Shown one piece after another: positions 1 to 5,834 of a stretch of DNA of 7,116 bases. Source of the stretch: an uncultured Bacteroidales bacterium (GTDB taxonomy: Bacteria > Bacteroidota > Bacteroidia > Bacteroidales > P3); contig CALEFF010000018.1 of the NCBI GenBank assembly GCA_937876865.1, forward strand, positions 1-7,116, written 5' to 3'. Both the position numbers and the translations under genes were made by a program. Numbering within the stretch: the first letter of the stretch is position 1; each line of letters opens with the position of its first letter. Below the pieces are notes generated by a model. That model saw only the letters and a program-made list of their open reading frames with translations. It was not told the DNA's origin and searched no databases.

Positions 1-50
1 TAATTTAGACTGAGTTAAATTTTTACGACATATAAAAGCGTTTTTGCTTA

Positions 51-180
51 TACTTGATAGTCTGAAACCTGAACAATTTCAAACAAATCATTGGATAGAT
101 AAGCGGAAAACGCTCACGAGTAATATCGTGGGCTTTTCTTATTCCAATGATTAGGTAGTTCAGGACCTCAGACTTCAATA
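51..180 (+). ncRNA. Candidate structured RNA, long rod with central bubble (6S-like)
   Basis: By hand pairing this segment folds into one nearly continuous hairpin of about 47 base pairs. The lower helix pairs 51-65 with 168-180 (single-base bulges at 53 and 58), then 68-74 (CCTGAAC) with 158-164. An asymmetric bubble follows (75-85 against 153-157). The upper helix pairs 86-95 with 143-152, 99-103 with 138-142, 107-110 with 134-137 and 112-119 with 126-133, closed by a 6-nt loop at 120-125. The U114-G131 wobble would be an A-C mismatch on the other strand, and a T-tract follows at 197-203; both favour the forward strand. A long rod with a central open bubble is the hallmark of 6S RNA, which mimics an open promoter and binds RNA polymerase; Bacteroidota have a divergent form (6S-Flavo). 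The structure is seen directly; the 6S identity is inferred from shape alone. No good promoter is visible in 1-50, only a partial match (TTTTTG at 41-46). Confidence 0.55.
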
Positions 181-282
181 AGAAAAAAGTCCCACGTTTT
201 TTTATGCCTTGAAGTCAAGAAAGAAAAGAATTAGTAAATCGCCATTTGGGACTTGGGCAAAGAAATTAAAAAGTTTAAAAAG
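181..282 (+). other. Leader between the structured RNA and the first gene
   Basis: No gene is seen here. The stretch holds an A6 run (183-188), a GTCCCAC core and a T7 run (197-203) that could form a weak A:U hairpin and end the upstream RNA. It is not a canonical GC-rich terminator, because the T-run is used in the stem. Two 8-base inverted repeats overlap it: 171-178 with 209-216 (GACTTCAA/TTGAAGTC) and 187-194 with 247-254 (AAGTCCCA/TGGGACTT). No clear TAnnTTTG element for the following gene is visible, so that gene may be read from an unrecognised promoter or by read-through. Confidence 0.3.
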
Positions 283-1248
283 ATGAAAAAATTATTATGT
301 TTATTGGCTATCTTAATGTCAATGTTATCCGTAGATTGTTTTGCACAACTACCACCAGAAGAAATAGTTAAAATTAAAGACTTTACACGTCAAAGGGAAT
401 ATGAAAGATTGAAAAATTATTGTCAAGAGTTTGAAATTGTACGTGCACAACAGTTTAAATTTCAAAATTTAAAAGGAGTACATATTAACATCAAACAAAA
501 AAATCCTGATATACTTCTTACTGTAAATAGAGATACTTTTTTGTACTTAAATTATACCTGCTTTATTATGCCGACAGTAAACTATATTAAAGCAATGGGA
601 TTTAATAATACCGAAGAAAATGAGCACACTTTAAACATTTACCTTGAGTCAATAAATGCAGATATGAAGTATAGTACTGAGGGAACTGCTTACTTTAAAA
701 GTATAGATGTTACGTTTCAAATAGAAATGACTAACAGATATGGTGAAGTAATATTTGAACAAGTTGTATCATCTTATGTAAAAGCTGGAATGCTCTTCGA
801 AACTTTGAATGAAGCATACACACAAGCTTTAGAGCAAATAAATTGGCATAAAATTGCTTCGTTCTTGAAAAAAAGTAGTGAACCGAAACAACTTGCAAAG
901 GAAGAGCCAAGAAAAGAGGTTGAGGGATATGGAAATACTGCTTTGGAAAATACAATTGTTCGTTGGGATGTGCAATCTCGTCCTGCGGGAGCGGATGTTT
1001 TTTGGCGAGTTGTGTCAAAAACTCCAAGCGTTAAAAGTACAAACAACAAGTATTTGCAAACAACTCCTTACGAAGCAACAAAATCTTTGGACATTCGTGG
1101 ACTTAGTTACGAGAACTCGGGAGATGTACGTATAATATTGCGTTGCGAAAAAGATGGATACTATCCACAAGAAAAAGAATTTAACGTACGAATGATTATT
1201 GACCAAGAAGAAATCTCTGCTTTTTTCAAATTAGTTAAAGTAGAATAA
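283..1248 (+). CDS. Exported protein of unknown function with C-terminal PEGA-like region
   Basis: I do not recognise a characterised family. The start is placed at the ATG at 283 (321 aa) because it begins directly with a signal peptide: MKK, a hydrophobic stretch to about residue 17, and a likely signal peptidase I site after C-F-A (residue 21). The frame stays open upstream to a TTG at 253, which would put ten lysine-rich residues before the signal and is less likely. The sequence before the cysteine (V-D-C) does not fit a lipobox, so a soluble periplasmic or outer-surface protein is more likely than a lipoprotein. Residues 22-190 form a mixed region of unknown fold. A charged lysine/glutamate linker follows at about 198-214. 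Residues 228-310 resemble a PEGA domain (SRPAGADVFW, TTPYEATKSLDI, then EKDGYYPQEKEF), an extracytoplasmic beta-sandwich usually linked to envelope functions. The gene stands alone and converges on the reverse-strand operon. Confidence 0.7.
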   Translation: MKKLLCLLAILMSMLSVDCFAQLPPEEIVKIKDFTRQREYERLKNYCQEFEIVRAQQFKFQNLKGVHINIKQKNPDILLTVNRDTFLYLNYTCFIMPTVNYIKAMGFNNTEENEHTLNIYLESINADMKYSTEGTAYFKSIDVTFQIEMTNRYGEVIFEQVVSSYVKAGMLFETLNEAYTQALEQINWHKIASFLKKSSEPKQLAKEEPRKEVEGYGNTALENTIVRWDVQSRPAGADVFWRVVSKTPSVKSTNNKYLQTTPYEATKSLDIRGLSYENSGDVRIILRCEKDGYYPQEKEFNVRMIIDQEEISAFFKLVKVE

Positions 1249-1265
1249 AAACTTTAACCACAAAA

Positions 1266-1310
1266 AAAACGCTCGCAAGTCTTACTTTTATTCAGACAAA
1301 CGAGCGTTTT
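1266..1310. terminator. Bidirectional intrinsic terminator between convergent genes
   Basis: A perfect 10-bp stem (AAAACGCTCG at 1266-1275 with CGAGCGTTTT at 1301-1310) encloses a 25-nt loop that can form an inner GTCT/AGAC helix (1279-1282 with 1294-1297). The forward strand continues into a T-rich tail (1307-1320). The reverse strand has a run of eight Ts, seen as the A-run at 1262-1269. It sits between the stop of the forward gene (1248) and the stop of the reverse gene (1330), where a shared terminator is expected. Confidence 0.85.
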
Positions 1311-1329
1311 ATTTTATTTACTTAAAGAA

Positions 1330-3393
1330 TTATTTTTCTATTCTTATACGTGCATCAACTGCAACTACTGCTTTTGGTGAGCCTAAAAGTGGATTTAAGT
1401 CCATTTCTGCAATTTCTGGTGCTGCTTGTACTAATGCTGCAACTCTTGCTATTTGATCTGCATACAAGTCTTCGTTTACAGGGTCTTGTCCTCTTACTCC
1501 TTGAATAATCTTGTAACCTCTCAAACGTTTTATCATTGCTTTTGCTTCTGCAACTCCTATTGGTGCAAGTCCTGCTTGTACATCTTTCAATACTTCTACG
1601 AATATTCCACCTAATCCGCAAAGTACTTGGTGTCCAAACAATGGTGTACGCATTGCTCCTATGAAGATTTCTGTTCCAAACAACATTGGGTATGCTTGAA
1701 CTGCGTAAGTATCTTTTATCTTTATTAGTCTTTCAAATTCTGCTCTTACATGTGCTTCATCTTTTACGTTAAGTGATACTCCACCTACGTCAGATTTGTG
1801 AACAGGTCCAACAACTTTCATTACTTGTGGGTAACCTGTTTTGTTAGCAAAAGCAACTATTTCTTCTACGTTATCACTTGAAATATCTACTGCGTGATTG
1901 ATTCCTGCTGCGTCAAGTAATTCATTCATTAACTTAACATCAAGGTATCCATCTGGGCAACGTGAGATTATTTCTCTAATTTTTTCTACGTCTATCTTTA
2001 CAGTGTCTTCTTCGTTTGCAGCTTTTGGTGTTGCAACTATGCGTCCTACTGCGTTTCCAAATACTGTTTCGTCTGCAAAGTATGTATTTCCCATTTCCAC
2101 AAATTCTTTTACCTCATCACCTGCTACAAGTGTCGAAGGAAGTATTGGGAAGATTGGTTTTTTACTTGTTTTCATTTTTTCTGATAACACTCTGTATGCT
2201 TCGTAAATTGGTGCTAAACCTGGTGTTCCGAAGATTACGCACATTGCATCTATGTTATCAAATTTTGTATCGCAATAATCTATAATTGTTCCAAGTTGTT
2301 CTGGTGTTCCTGTCGCAAGGAAGTCGATTGGATTACCTACTGCTGAGCCTGCAAATAGTTTTCCAAGTAATTCTTCTGCCATTTCTCCTTCTATGTGAGG
2401 GATATTCATTCCTGCTTTGCTTAATGCGTCTGTTAGCATTACGGCTGGACCTCCTGCGTGTGTGATAATTGCTATGTTTTTACCTTCAAATTCTGGGTAT
2501 GTGAAGATATTTCCTACTGTACATAACTCTTCTCTTCCGTAACAACGAACAATGCCGGCTTTTCTAAACAATGCATCTACTGCAACATCGGGTGAAGCCA
2601 ACGCTCCTGTGTGTGAAGATGCTGCACGTGAGCCTGCTTCCGATGAACCTGACTTAATTGCTGCTATTCTTACGCCTTTTGCTCTCAAACTTTTCGCATG
2701 AGTAAGGAGTTTCATTGGGTTTTTGATGTTTTCTATATACATCAATATTACTTTTGATGAAGTTGCTGGATCAAAGCTTTCATCGTGGTATTCCAATATG
2801 TCTTCTATTCCTAATTGTGCCGAGTTTCCTACTGCCCAACAGTGATTGAAGTGAAGTCCTTGTTGCATTCCAATATCCATAATAAAGCAACCTGTCGCTC
2901 CACTACCTGTTATGAAATCTACTCCTTTTGGTGAGGATTTTGGAAAAGGTTTTGAGAAAATTGCATGATGATATGGTGTGAATATTCCGGTGCAATTTGG
3001 TCCGATTAAGCAAGCTCCTGCTTTTTCAATCAAAGAAACAATTCTTAATTCTAATTCTTTTCCTTCATGACTTTCTTCTCCAAATCCAGCAGATATTATA
3101 ATGAATGCTTTTGTTCCTTTTTCTTCTGTAAGAACTCTTACTGTTTCTTCTGTATATTTTGCTGCTATTGCTATAACTGCTAAATCTACTTGTGGTAATT
3201 CATTAACAGTTTTTGAGCATTTTATACCTTGTATTTCTTCTTCTTTTGGATTTACTACATATAATTGTCCTTTAAATCCGCCTTCAATGATATTTCTAAG
3301 TATTGCACCGCCTGGTTTTGCAGTGTCATTACTTGCTCCTACTACTACTATGCTTTGAGGATTTACTAATTGCTTTGTTACTTTTGTGCTCAT
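1330..3393 (-). CDS. ADP-forming acetate/acyl-CoA ligase, fused alpha and beta subunits
   Basis: This cytoplasmic enzyme of the ACD (NDP-forming acyl-CoA synthetase) superfamily interconverts acyl-CoA + ADP + phosphate and acid + CoA + ATP. In fermenters it usually runs towards ATP and acetate or another acid. The 687-aa length fits the single-chain alpha-beta fusion. Residues 10-130 form a CoA-binding Rossmann domain (SIVVVGASND at 14-23, GPNCTG at 131-136). Residues 150-455 are succinyl-CoA-ligase-like, with ITGSGATG at 161-168 and SSHTGALAS at 259-267; His261 is the expected phosphorylated histidine. Residues 470-687 form an ATP-grasp domain with MKVVGPVHKSDVGGV (525-539; His532 is the likely second phosphate-transfer histidine) and AEMDLNPLL at 662-670. 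All key motifs look intact. The start follows an A-rich leader. It is last in a three-gene reverse run, 33 bp after the small exported protein gene. Substrate is not readable from sequence; acetate is the default, and branched or C4 acyl-CoA are possible. Confidence 0.93.
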   Translation of the reverse strand: MSTKVTKQLVNPQSIVVVGASNDTAKPGGAILRNIIEGGFKGQLYVVNPKEEEIQGIKCSKTVNELPQVDLAVIAIAAKYTEETVRVLTEEKGTKAFIIISAGFGEESHEGKELELRIVSLIEKAGACLIGPNCTGIFTPYHHAIFSKPFPKSSPKGVDFITGSGATGCFIMDIGMQQGLHFNHCWAVGNSAQLGIEDILEYHDESFDPATSSKVILMYIENIKNPMKLLTHAKSLRAKGVRIAAIKSGSSEAGSRAASSHTGALASPDVAVDALFRKAGIVRCYGREELCTVGNIFTYPEFEGKNIAIITHAGGPAVMLTDALSKAGMNIPHIEGEMAEELLGKLFAGSAVGNPIDFLATGTPEQLGTIIDYCDTKFDNIDAMCVIFGTPGLAPIYEAYRVLSEKMKTSKKPIFPILPSTLVAGDEVKEFVEMGNTYFADETVFGNAVGRIVATPKAANEEDTVKIDVEKIREIISRCPDGYLDVKLMNELLDAAGINHAVDISSDNVEEIVAFANKTGYPQVMKVVGPVHKSDVGGVSLNVKDEAHVRAEFERLIKIKDTYAVQAYPMLFGTEIFIGAMRTPLFGHQVLCGLGGIFVEVLKDVQAGLAPIGVAEAKAMIKRLRGYKIIQGVRGQDPVNEDLYADQIARVAALVQAAPEIAEMDLNPLLGSPKAVVAVDARIRIEK

Positions 3394-3426
3394 TATTTAT
3401 ATTTTTTTATTATTCTTTTGTTTCGT

Positions 3427-3933
3427 TTATTTTCCTAATGTATTGATTCCACAATTGAATCTTTCCATCATTTTCTTTGCAGTGTATTTATTAAGTTCTG
3501 CTATCTCTATTTGAGGATATTCTTTTGTAGAGAAATATATTGCTGTAATTGTGGTTTGTGAGAATATTTCTTGTTGTTCCTCGCTAAGAGCATATCTACA
3601 ACCTATTTTGTTATTCTTAGAATTGGTTATAATTTCACTGAGTTTTAATTCCTCTTCTTTTTCGTTTGCAAACTGAATGTATGCTATTGAATTTTTTTCT
3701 ACTGTTAAGGGTTGATTGTAATCTAAGGTTAATTCCAAACAATGATTCTCCCCATCATATAAATATTGTACGCAAACTCTAAAATTATCGTAATTTGTGC
3801 CAACATAATTTCTTTCTCCACGATAGATTGTCTTTCCCTTTTCTTGTTCTTCTATTAGCTTACAGGGCGTTTTTTGTGCAAAAGACAACGATGTAATTAA
3901 AAGAGCAGTTACAATTAAAAGTATTTTTTTCAT
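3427..3933 (-). CDS. Small exported protein of unknown function, five cysteines
   Basis: I do not recognise this 168-aa protein. Residues 1-19 are a clear signal peptide (MKKILLIVTALLITSLSFA) with a likely signal peptidase I site before Gln20; no lipobox is present. The mature part has cysteines at 24, 54, 65, 112 and 161, an odd number, so one would remain unpaired if the others form disulfides. Alternating hydrophobic stretches (FRVCVQYLYD at 51-60, HCLELTLDYN at 64-73, AIYFSTKEY at 131-139) suggest a mainly beta fold. No transmembrane segment or enzyme motif is visible after the signal. It lies 18 bp after the acyl-CoA synthetase and 33 bp before the ADP-forming ligase, so it is probably co-transcribed with two cytoplasmic enzymes although it is itself exported. 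A periplasmic binding or envelope role is possible, but nothing in the sequence fixes it. Confidence 0.75.
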   Translation of the reverse strand: MKKILLIVTALLITSLSFAQKTPCKLIEEQEKGKTIYRGERNYVGTNYDNFRVCVQYLYDGENHCLELTLDYNQPLTVEKNSIAYIQFANEKEEELKLSEIITNSKNNKIGCRYALSEEQQEIFSQTTITAIYFSTKEYPQIEIAELNKYTAKKMMERFNCGINTLGK

Positions 3934-3951
3934 TTTCTTTCTAATTTTTGA

Positions 3952-5607
3952 TTATTTACCCATATAAATATAACGTTTTATACTACGTTTTGGAGTTTTT
4001 TCAAATTCTTCTTCTTGCAAATAAATAGCAGAGAGTTGCTCATAAGCAGAAAGCACTTGATTTGCTTGTGTTTTGATTTGGTTTTTAATCTCTTCTTGCG
4101 ACAAAGTAATGTTTTTTGTATCTAAATAGTCTTGATCAAGATACACCAAAGCGACTAATTTTCCGTTTTCTTCCTTAACCAAACTTTCATTAACAAGTTC
4201 CATACTGTTTAGCAAGTCTTCTATTTCTTCGGGATAGATATTTTGTCCACTTGCACCAAGAATCATATTTTTACTACGACCTTTTATATATACATTGCCG
4301 TCTTTATCCTTAATTCCTAAGTCTCCTGTACGCAACCAACCATCTTCGGTAAACACTGCTTTGGTTGCTTCCTCGTTTTTGTAGTATCCCATCATTACAT
4401 TCGCCCCCTTAACAAGTATTTCTCCTGTTATTTTAGTTTCATCGGGCGAATCAATCTTTACTTCCATACGAGGAACGGCCTTTCCGCAAGATCCTAATTT
4501 ATGATTTTTCCAATCGGCATAACAAATTATAGGTCCACACTCTGTCATTCCATAACCTACTGTGTGAGGAAAGCCTATTTTCTTAAAAAATGTTTCAACC
4601 TCTCTATTAAATGCCGAACCGCCTATAATGATTTCATAGAATTTTCCACCAAACGACTCAATTAAAGTAGTAAGTATTTTATTCTTTATAATAGTATCAA
4701 TAACAGGAGTTCTCAAAAGAAGTTTCATCTTCTTCTTATCTAATATTGGTTTTAGTTTTGTTTTATAAACCTTCTCAATAATAAGAGGCACCGAAATAAT
4801 TATATCGGGTTTTACCCTTGCAAAAGCCTCTGCTATAATTTTTGGAGAAGGTATGCGAGTTAAGAAATGAATATGTATTCCTCTTATAAACTCAAAAATC
4901 ACCTCAAACTGCAATCCATACATGTGAGCCATAGGAAGCATAGATATTACTTTATCTCCTGCCTTCAAATTAGGCAACACCTCACATGCAAACATATAAT
5001 TGCTAAGCAAAGAACGAAAAGAAAGCATCACCCCTTTGCTAATTGAGGTTGTTCCTGAGGTATAATTTATCAAAGCCAAAGAATCTAAATTATCTTTTTG
5101 GTAGATTACATCTTCTTTTGAAAATCCAAGAGGATATTTCTTAGAAAACTCACTATCTAAGTTCTCAAATACGCTTCTAAACTTCTCATCGTTGCAACCA
5201 ACCAAATCAAAATCTTGCATTTGTATTATTGCAGACAATTTAGGCATATTTTCAGCAATCAAACCCTCCCAAACAACATCTCCAACAAAAAGAATCTTTC
5301 CATCAGAGTGATTTACAAGGTGAGTAATCGATTCACTTTTAAATTCATGCAATAAAGGGACAACCACAGCCCCATAGGTAAGAGTTGCAAAAAAGATAAC
5401 AGCCCAAGAAGAACAGTTTCTACCACAAAGAACTATTTTATCCCCTTTTTCAACTCCCGCTTGCTCAAACAATAAATGTATTTTTGCAATTTGTTGTGCT
5501 ACTTCTCTATAATATATAGGTTCTTTCTTATAATCACTCAAAGCAGGCAAATCCCAATTCTCCTTAATCCCCACAGTAACATTTGCTATAAAACTATCAG
5601 TGTACAT
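3952..5607 (-). CDS. AMP-forming acyl-CoA synthetase (long-chain fatty acid-CoA ligase type)
   Basis: This is a member of the ANL adenylating superfamily. It makes an acyl-adenylate from a carboxylic acid and ATP, then transfers the acyl group to CoA. The 551 residues cover the full fold. Motifs in order: the A3 phosphate loop YTSGTTSISKG at 182-192, the A5 motif YGMTE at 352-356, the A7 motif TGD at 427-429, the hinge region KGRSKNMILGASGQNIYPEE at 442-461, and the C-terminal lysine motif TPKRSIKR at 538-545, where Lys544 is the probable catalytic lysine. The A3 loop departs from the usual SGTTGxPKG: serines replace the Gly and the Pro. The general layout (HEF after the N-terminal Rossmann-like part, MAHMYG at 226-231) fits long-chain ligases, but chain length cannot be read from sequence; a short, medium or aromatic acid is possible. 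It is first in the reverse operon, about 30 bp downstream of a TAnnTTTG element, and divergent from the lysine operon. Confidence 0.88.
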   Translation of the reverse strand: MYTDSFIANVTVGIKENWDLPALSDYKKEPIYYREVAQQIAKIHLLFEQAGVEKGDKIVLCGRNCSSWAVIFFATLTYGAVVVPLLHEFKSESITHLVNHSDGKILFVGDVVWEGLIAENMPKLSAIIQMQDFDLVGCNDEKFRSVFENLDSEFSKKYPLGFSKEDVIYQKDNLDSLALINYTSGTTSISKGVMLSFRSLLSNYMFACEVLPNLKAGDKVISMLPMAHMYGLQFEVIFEFIRGIHIHFLTRIPSPKIIAEAFARVKPDIIISVPLIIEKVYKTKLKPILDKKKMKLLLRTPVIDTIIKNKILTTLIESFGGKFYEIIIGGSAFNREVETFFKKIGFPHTVGYGMTECGPIICYADWKNHKLGSCGKAVPRMEVKIDSPDETKITGEILVKGANVMMGYYKNEEATKAVFTEDGWLRTGDLGIKDKDGNVYIKGRSKNMILGASGQNIYPEEIEDLLNSMELVNESLVKEENGKLVALVYLDQDYLDTKNITLSQEEIKNQIKTQANQVLSAYEQLSAIYLQEEEFEKTPKRSIKRYIYMGK

Positions 5608-5638
5608 ATATTTTTTAATAATTTATGAGTTAATTGTG

Positions 5639-5646
5639 CAAAGATA
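5639..5646 (-). promoter_or_regulatory. -7 element of the reverse (acyl-CoA ligase) operon promoter
   Basis: Read on the reverse strand this is TATCTTTG, a full match to the Bacteroidota -7 consensus TAnnTTTG, inside the longer context ATTATCTTTGCA. It lies 31 bp before the ATG at 5607, implying a short leader of roughly 25 nt. The -33 TTTG box is weak: a TTG stands 22 bp upstream and a TTTG only 13 bp upstream, neither at the usual spacing of about 19. Confidence 0.7.
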
Positions 5647-5669
5647 ATGAAAAAAATAACAAACACTAC

Positions 5670-5681
5670 AATTCAGCCAAA
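5670..5681 (+). repeat. Direct repeat copy 1, AATTCAGCCAAA
   Basis: This 12-base sequence recurs exactly at 5759-5770 in the same orientation, 89 bp away. This copy lies 23 bp upstream of the reverse promoter's -7 element. It stands out because it contains G and C bases in a region that is otherwise nearly pure A/T. It could be a regulator-binding site; that is inference. Confidence 0.5.
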
Positions 5682-5708
5682 AAACTCTTTGTTTTTTAAA
5701 AAAAAATC

Positions 5709-5732
5709 AAAGAAAAAAAATTTTTTTTCTTT
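5709..5732. repeat. Perfect 24-bp A/T palindrome at the centre of the divergent region
   Basis: The sequence is AAAG, eight As, eight Ts and CTTT, a perfect palindrome with its axis between 5720 and 5721. The midpoint between the two divergent start codons (5607 and 5835) is 5721, so it is almost exactly central. A wider 9-bp inverted repeat, TCAAAGAAA at 5707-5715 with TTTCTTTGA at 5747-5755, overlaps it. Such A-tract/T-tract DNA is stiff or curved and may act as an upstream element or a site for nucleoid proteins. No U-run or GC stem makes it a convincing terminator. Confidence 0.55.
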
Positions 5733-5758
5733 ACTTTTTTAAATTATTTCTTTGAAAA

Positions 5759-5770
5759 AATTCAGCCAAA
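5759..5770 (+). repeat. Direct repeat copy 2, AATTCAGCCAAA
   Basis: Exact second copy of the 12-base sequence at 5670-5681. It ends 14 bp before the forward -7 element, so it covers the place where a -33 box would lie. No TTTG is found at the standard distance; the nearest is at 5751-5754, with a 30-bp spacer. The repeat may therefore mark an activator or repressor site at a promoter with a poor -33 element. Confidence 0.5.
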
Positions 5771-5783
5771 TAAATAAAATACG

Positions 5784-5800
5784 TTATCTTTGCAAGATAA
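5784..5800 (+). promoter_or_regulatory. Lysine-operon promoter -7 element inside a 17-bp palindrome
   Basis: TATCTTTG at 5785-5792 matches the Bacteroidota -7 consensus TAnnTTTG and would start transcription near 5797-5800, leaving a leader of about 35 nt before the ATG at 5835. The element is embedded in TTATCTTTGCAAGATAA, which has perfect 7-bp arms (5784-5790 and 5794-5800) around TGC. The left arm is explained by promoter consensus; the right arm is not, and the matching reverse promoter lacks it. The overlap suggests an operator where a dimeric regulator could block polymerase. The promoter call is firm; the operator is inference. Confidence 0.72.
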
Positions 5801-5834
5801 TAGAAAAGTAATACAATAAAAAACAAAATACGAT

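Noticed and set aside
112..140. Hairpin GCTCACGA/TCGTGGGC followed by TTTTCTT, resembling an intrinsic terminator
   Set aside because: The Ts at 134-137 pair with A107-110 and the helix continues outward through 51-180, so it is better read as the tip of a larger structured RNA.
253..282. TTG at 253 as the start of the first gene
   Set aside because: It would place ten lysine-rich residues before a textbook signal peptide that starts at the ATG at 283.
731..1206. Several open frames on both strands inside the first gene (for example 731-1027, 774-1049, 878-1135)
   Set aside because: They overlap a gene with a signal peptide and domain-like sequence, and their translations are low-complexity or cysteine-rich with no recognisable motif.
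1898..2285. Forward-strand open frames opposite the ADP-forming ligase (also 3101-3358)
   Set aside because: They lie antisense to conserved motifs of the ligase and show serine/leucine-rich shadow composition.
5709..5732. A8T8 palindrome as an intrinsic terminator
   Set aside because: It has no GC stem, and it lies upstream of both divergent promoters, where no transcript is expected to end.
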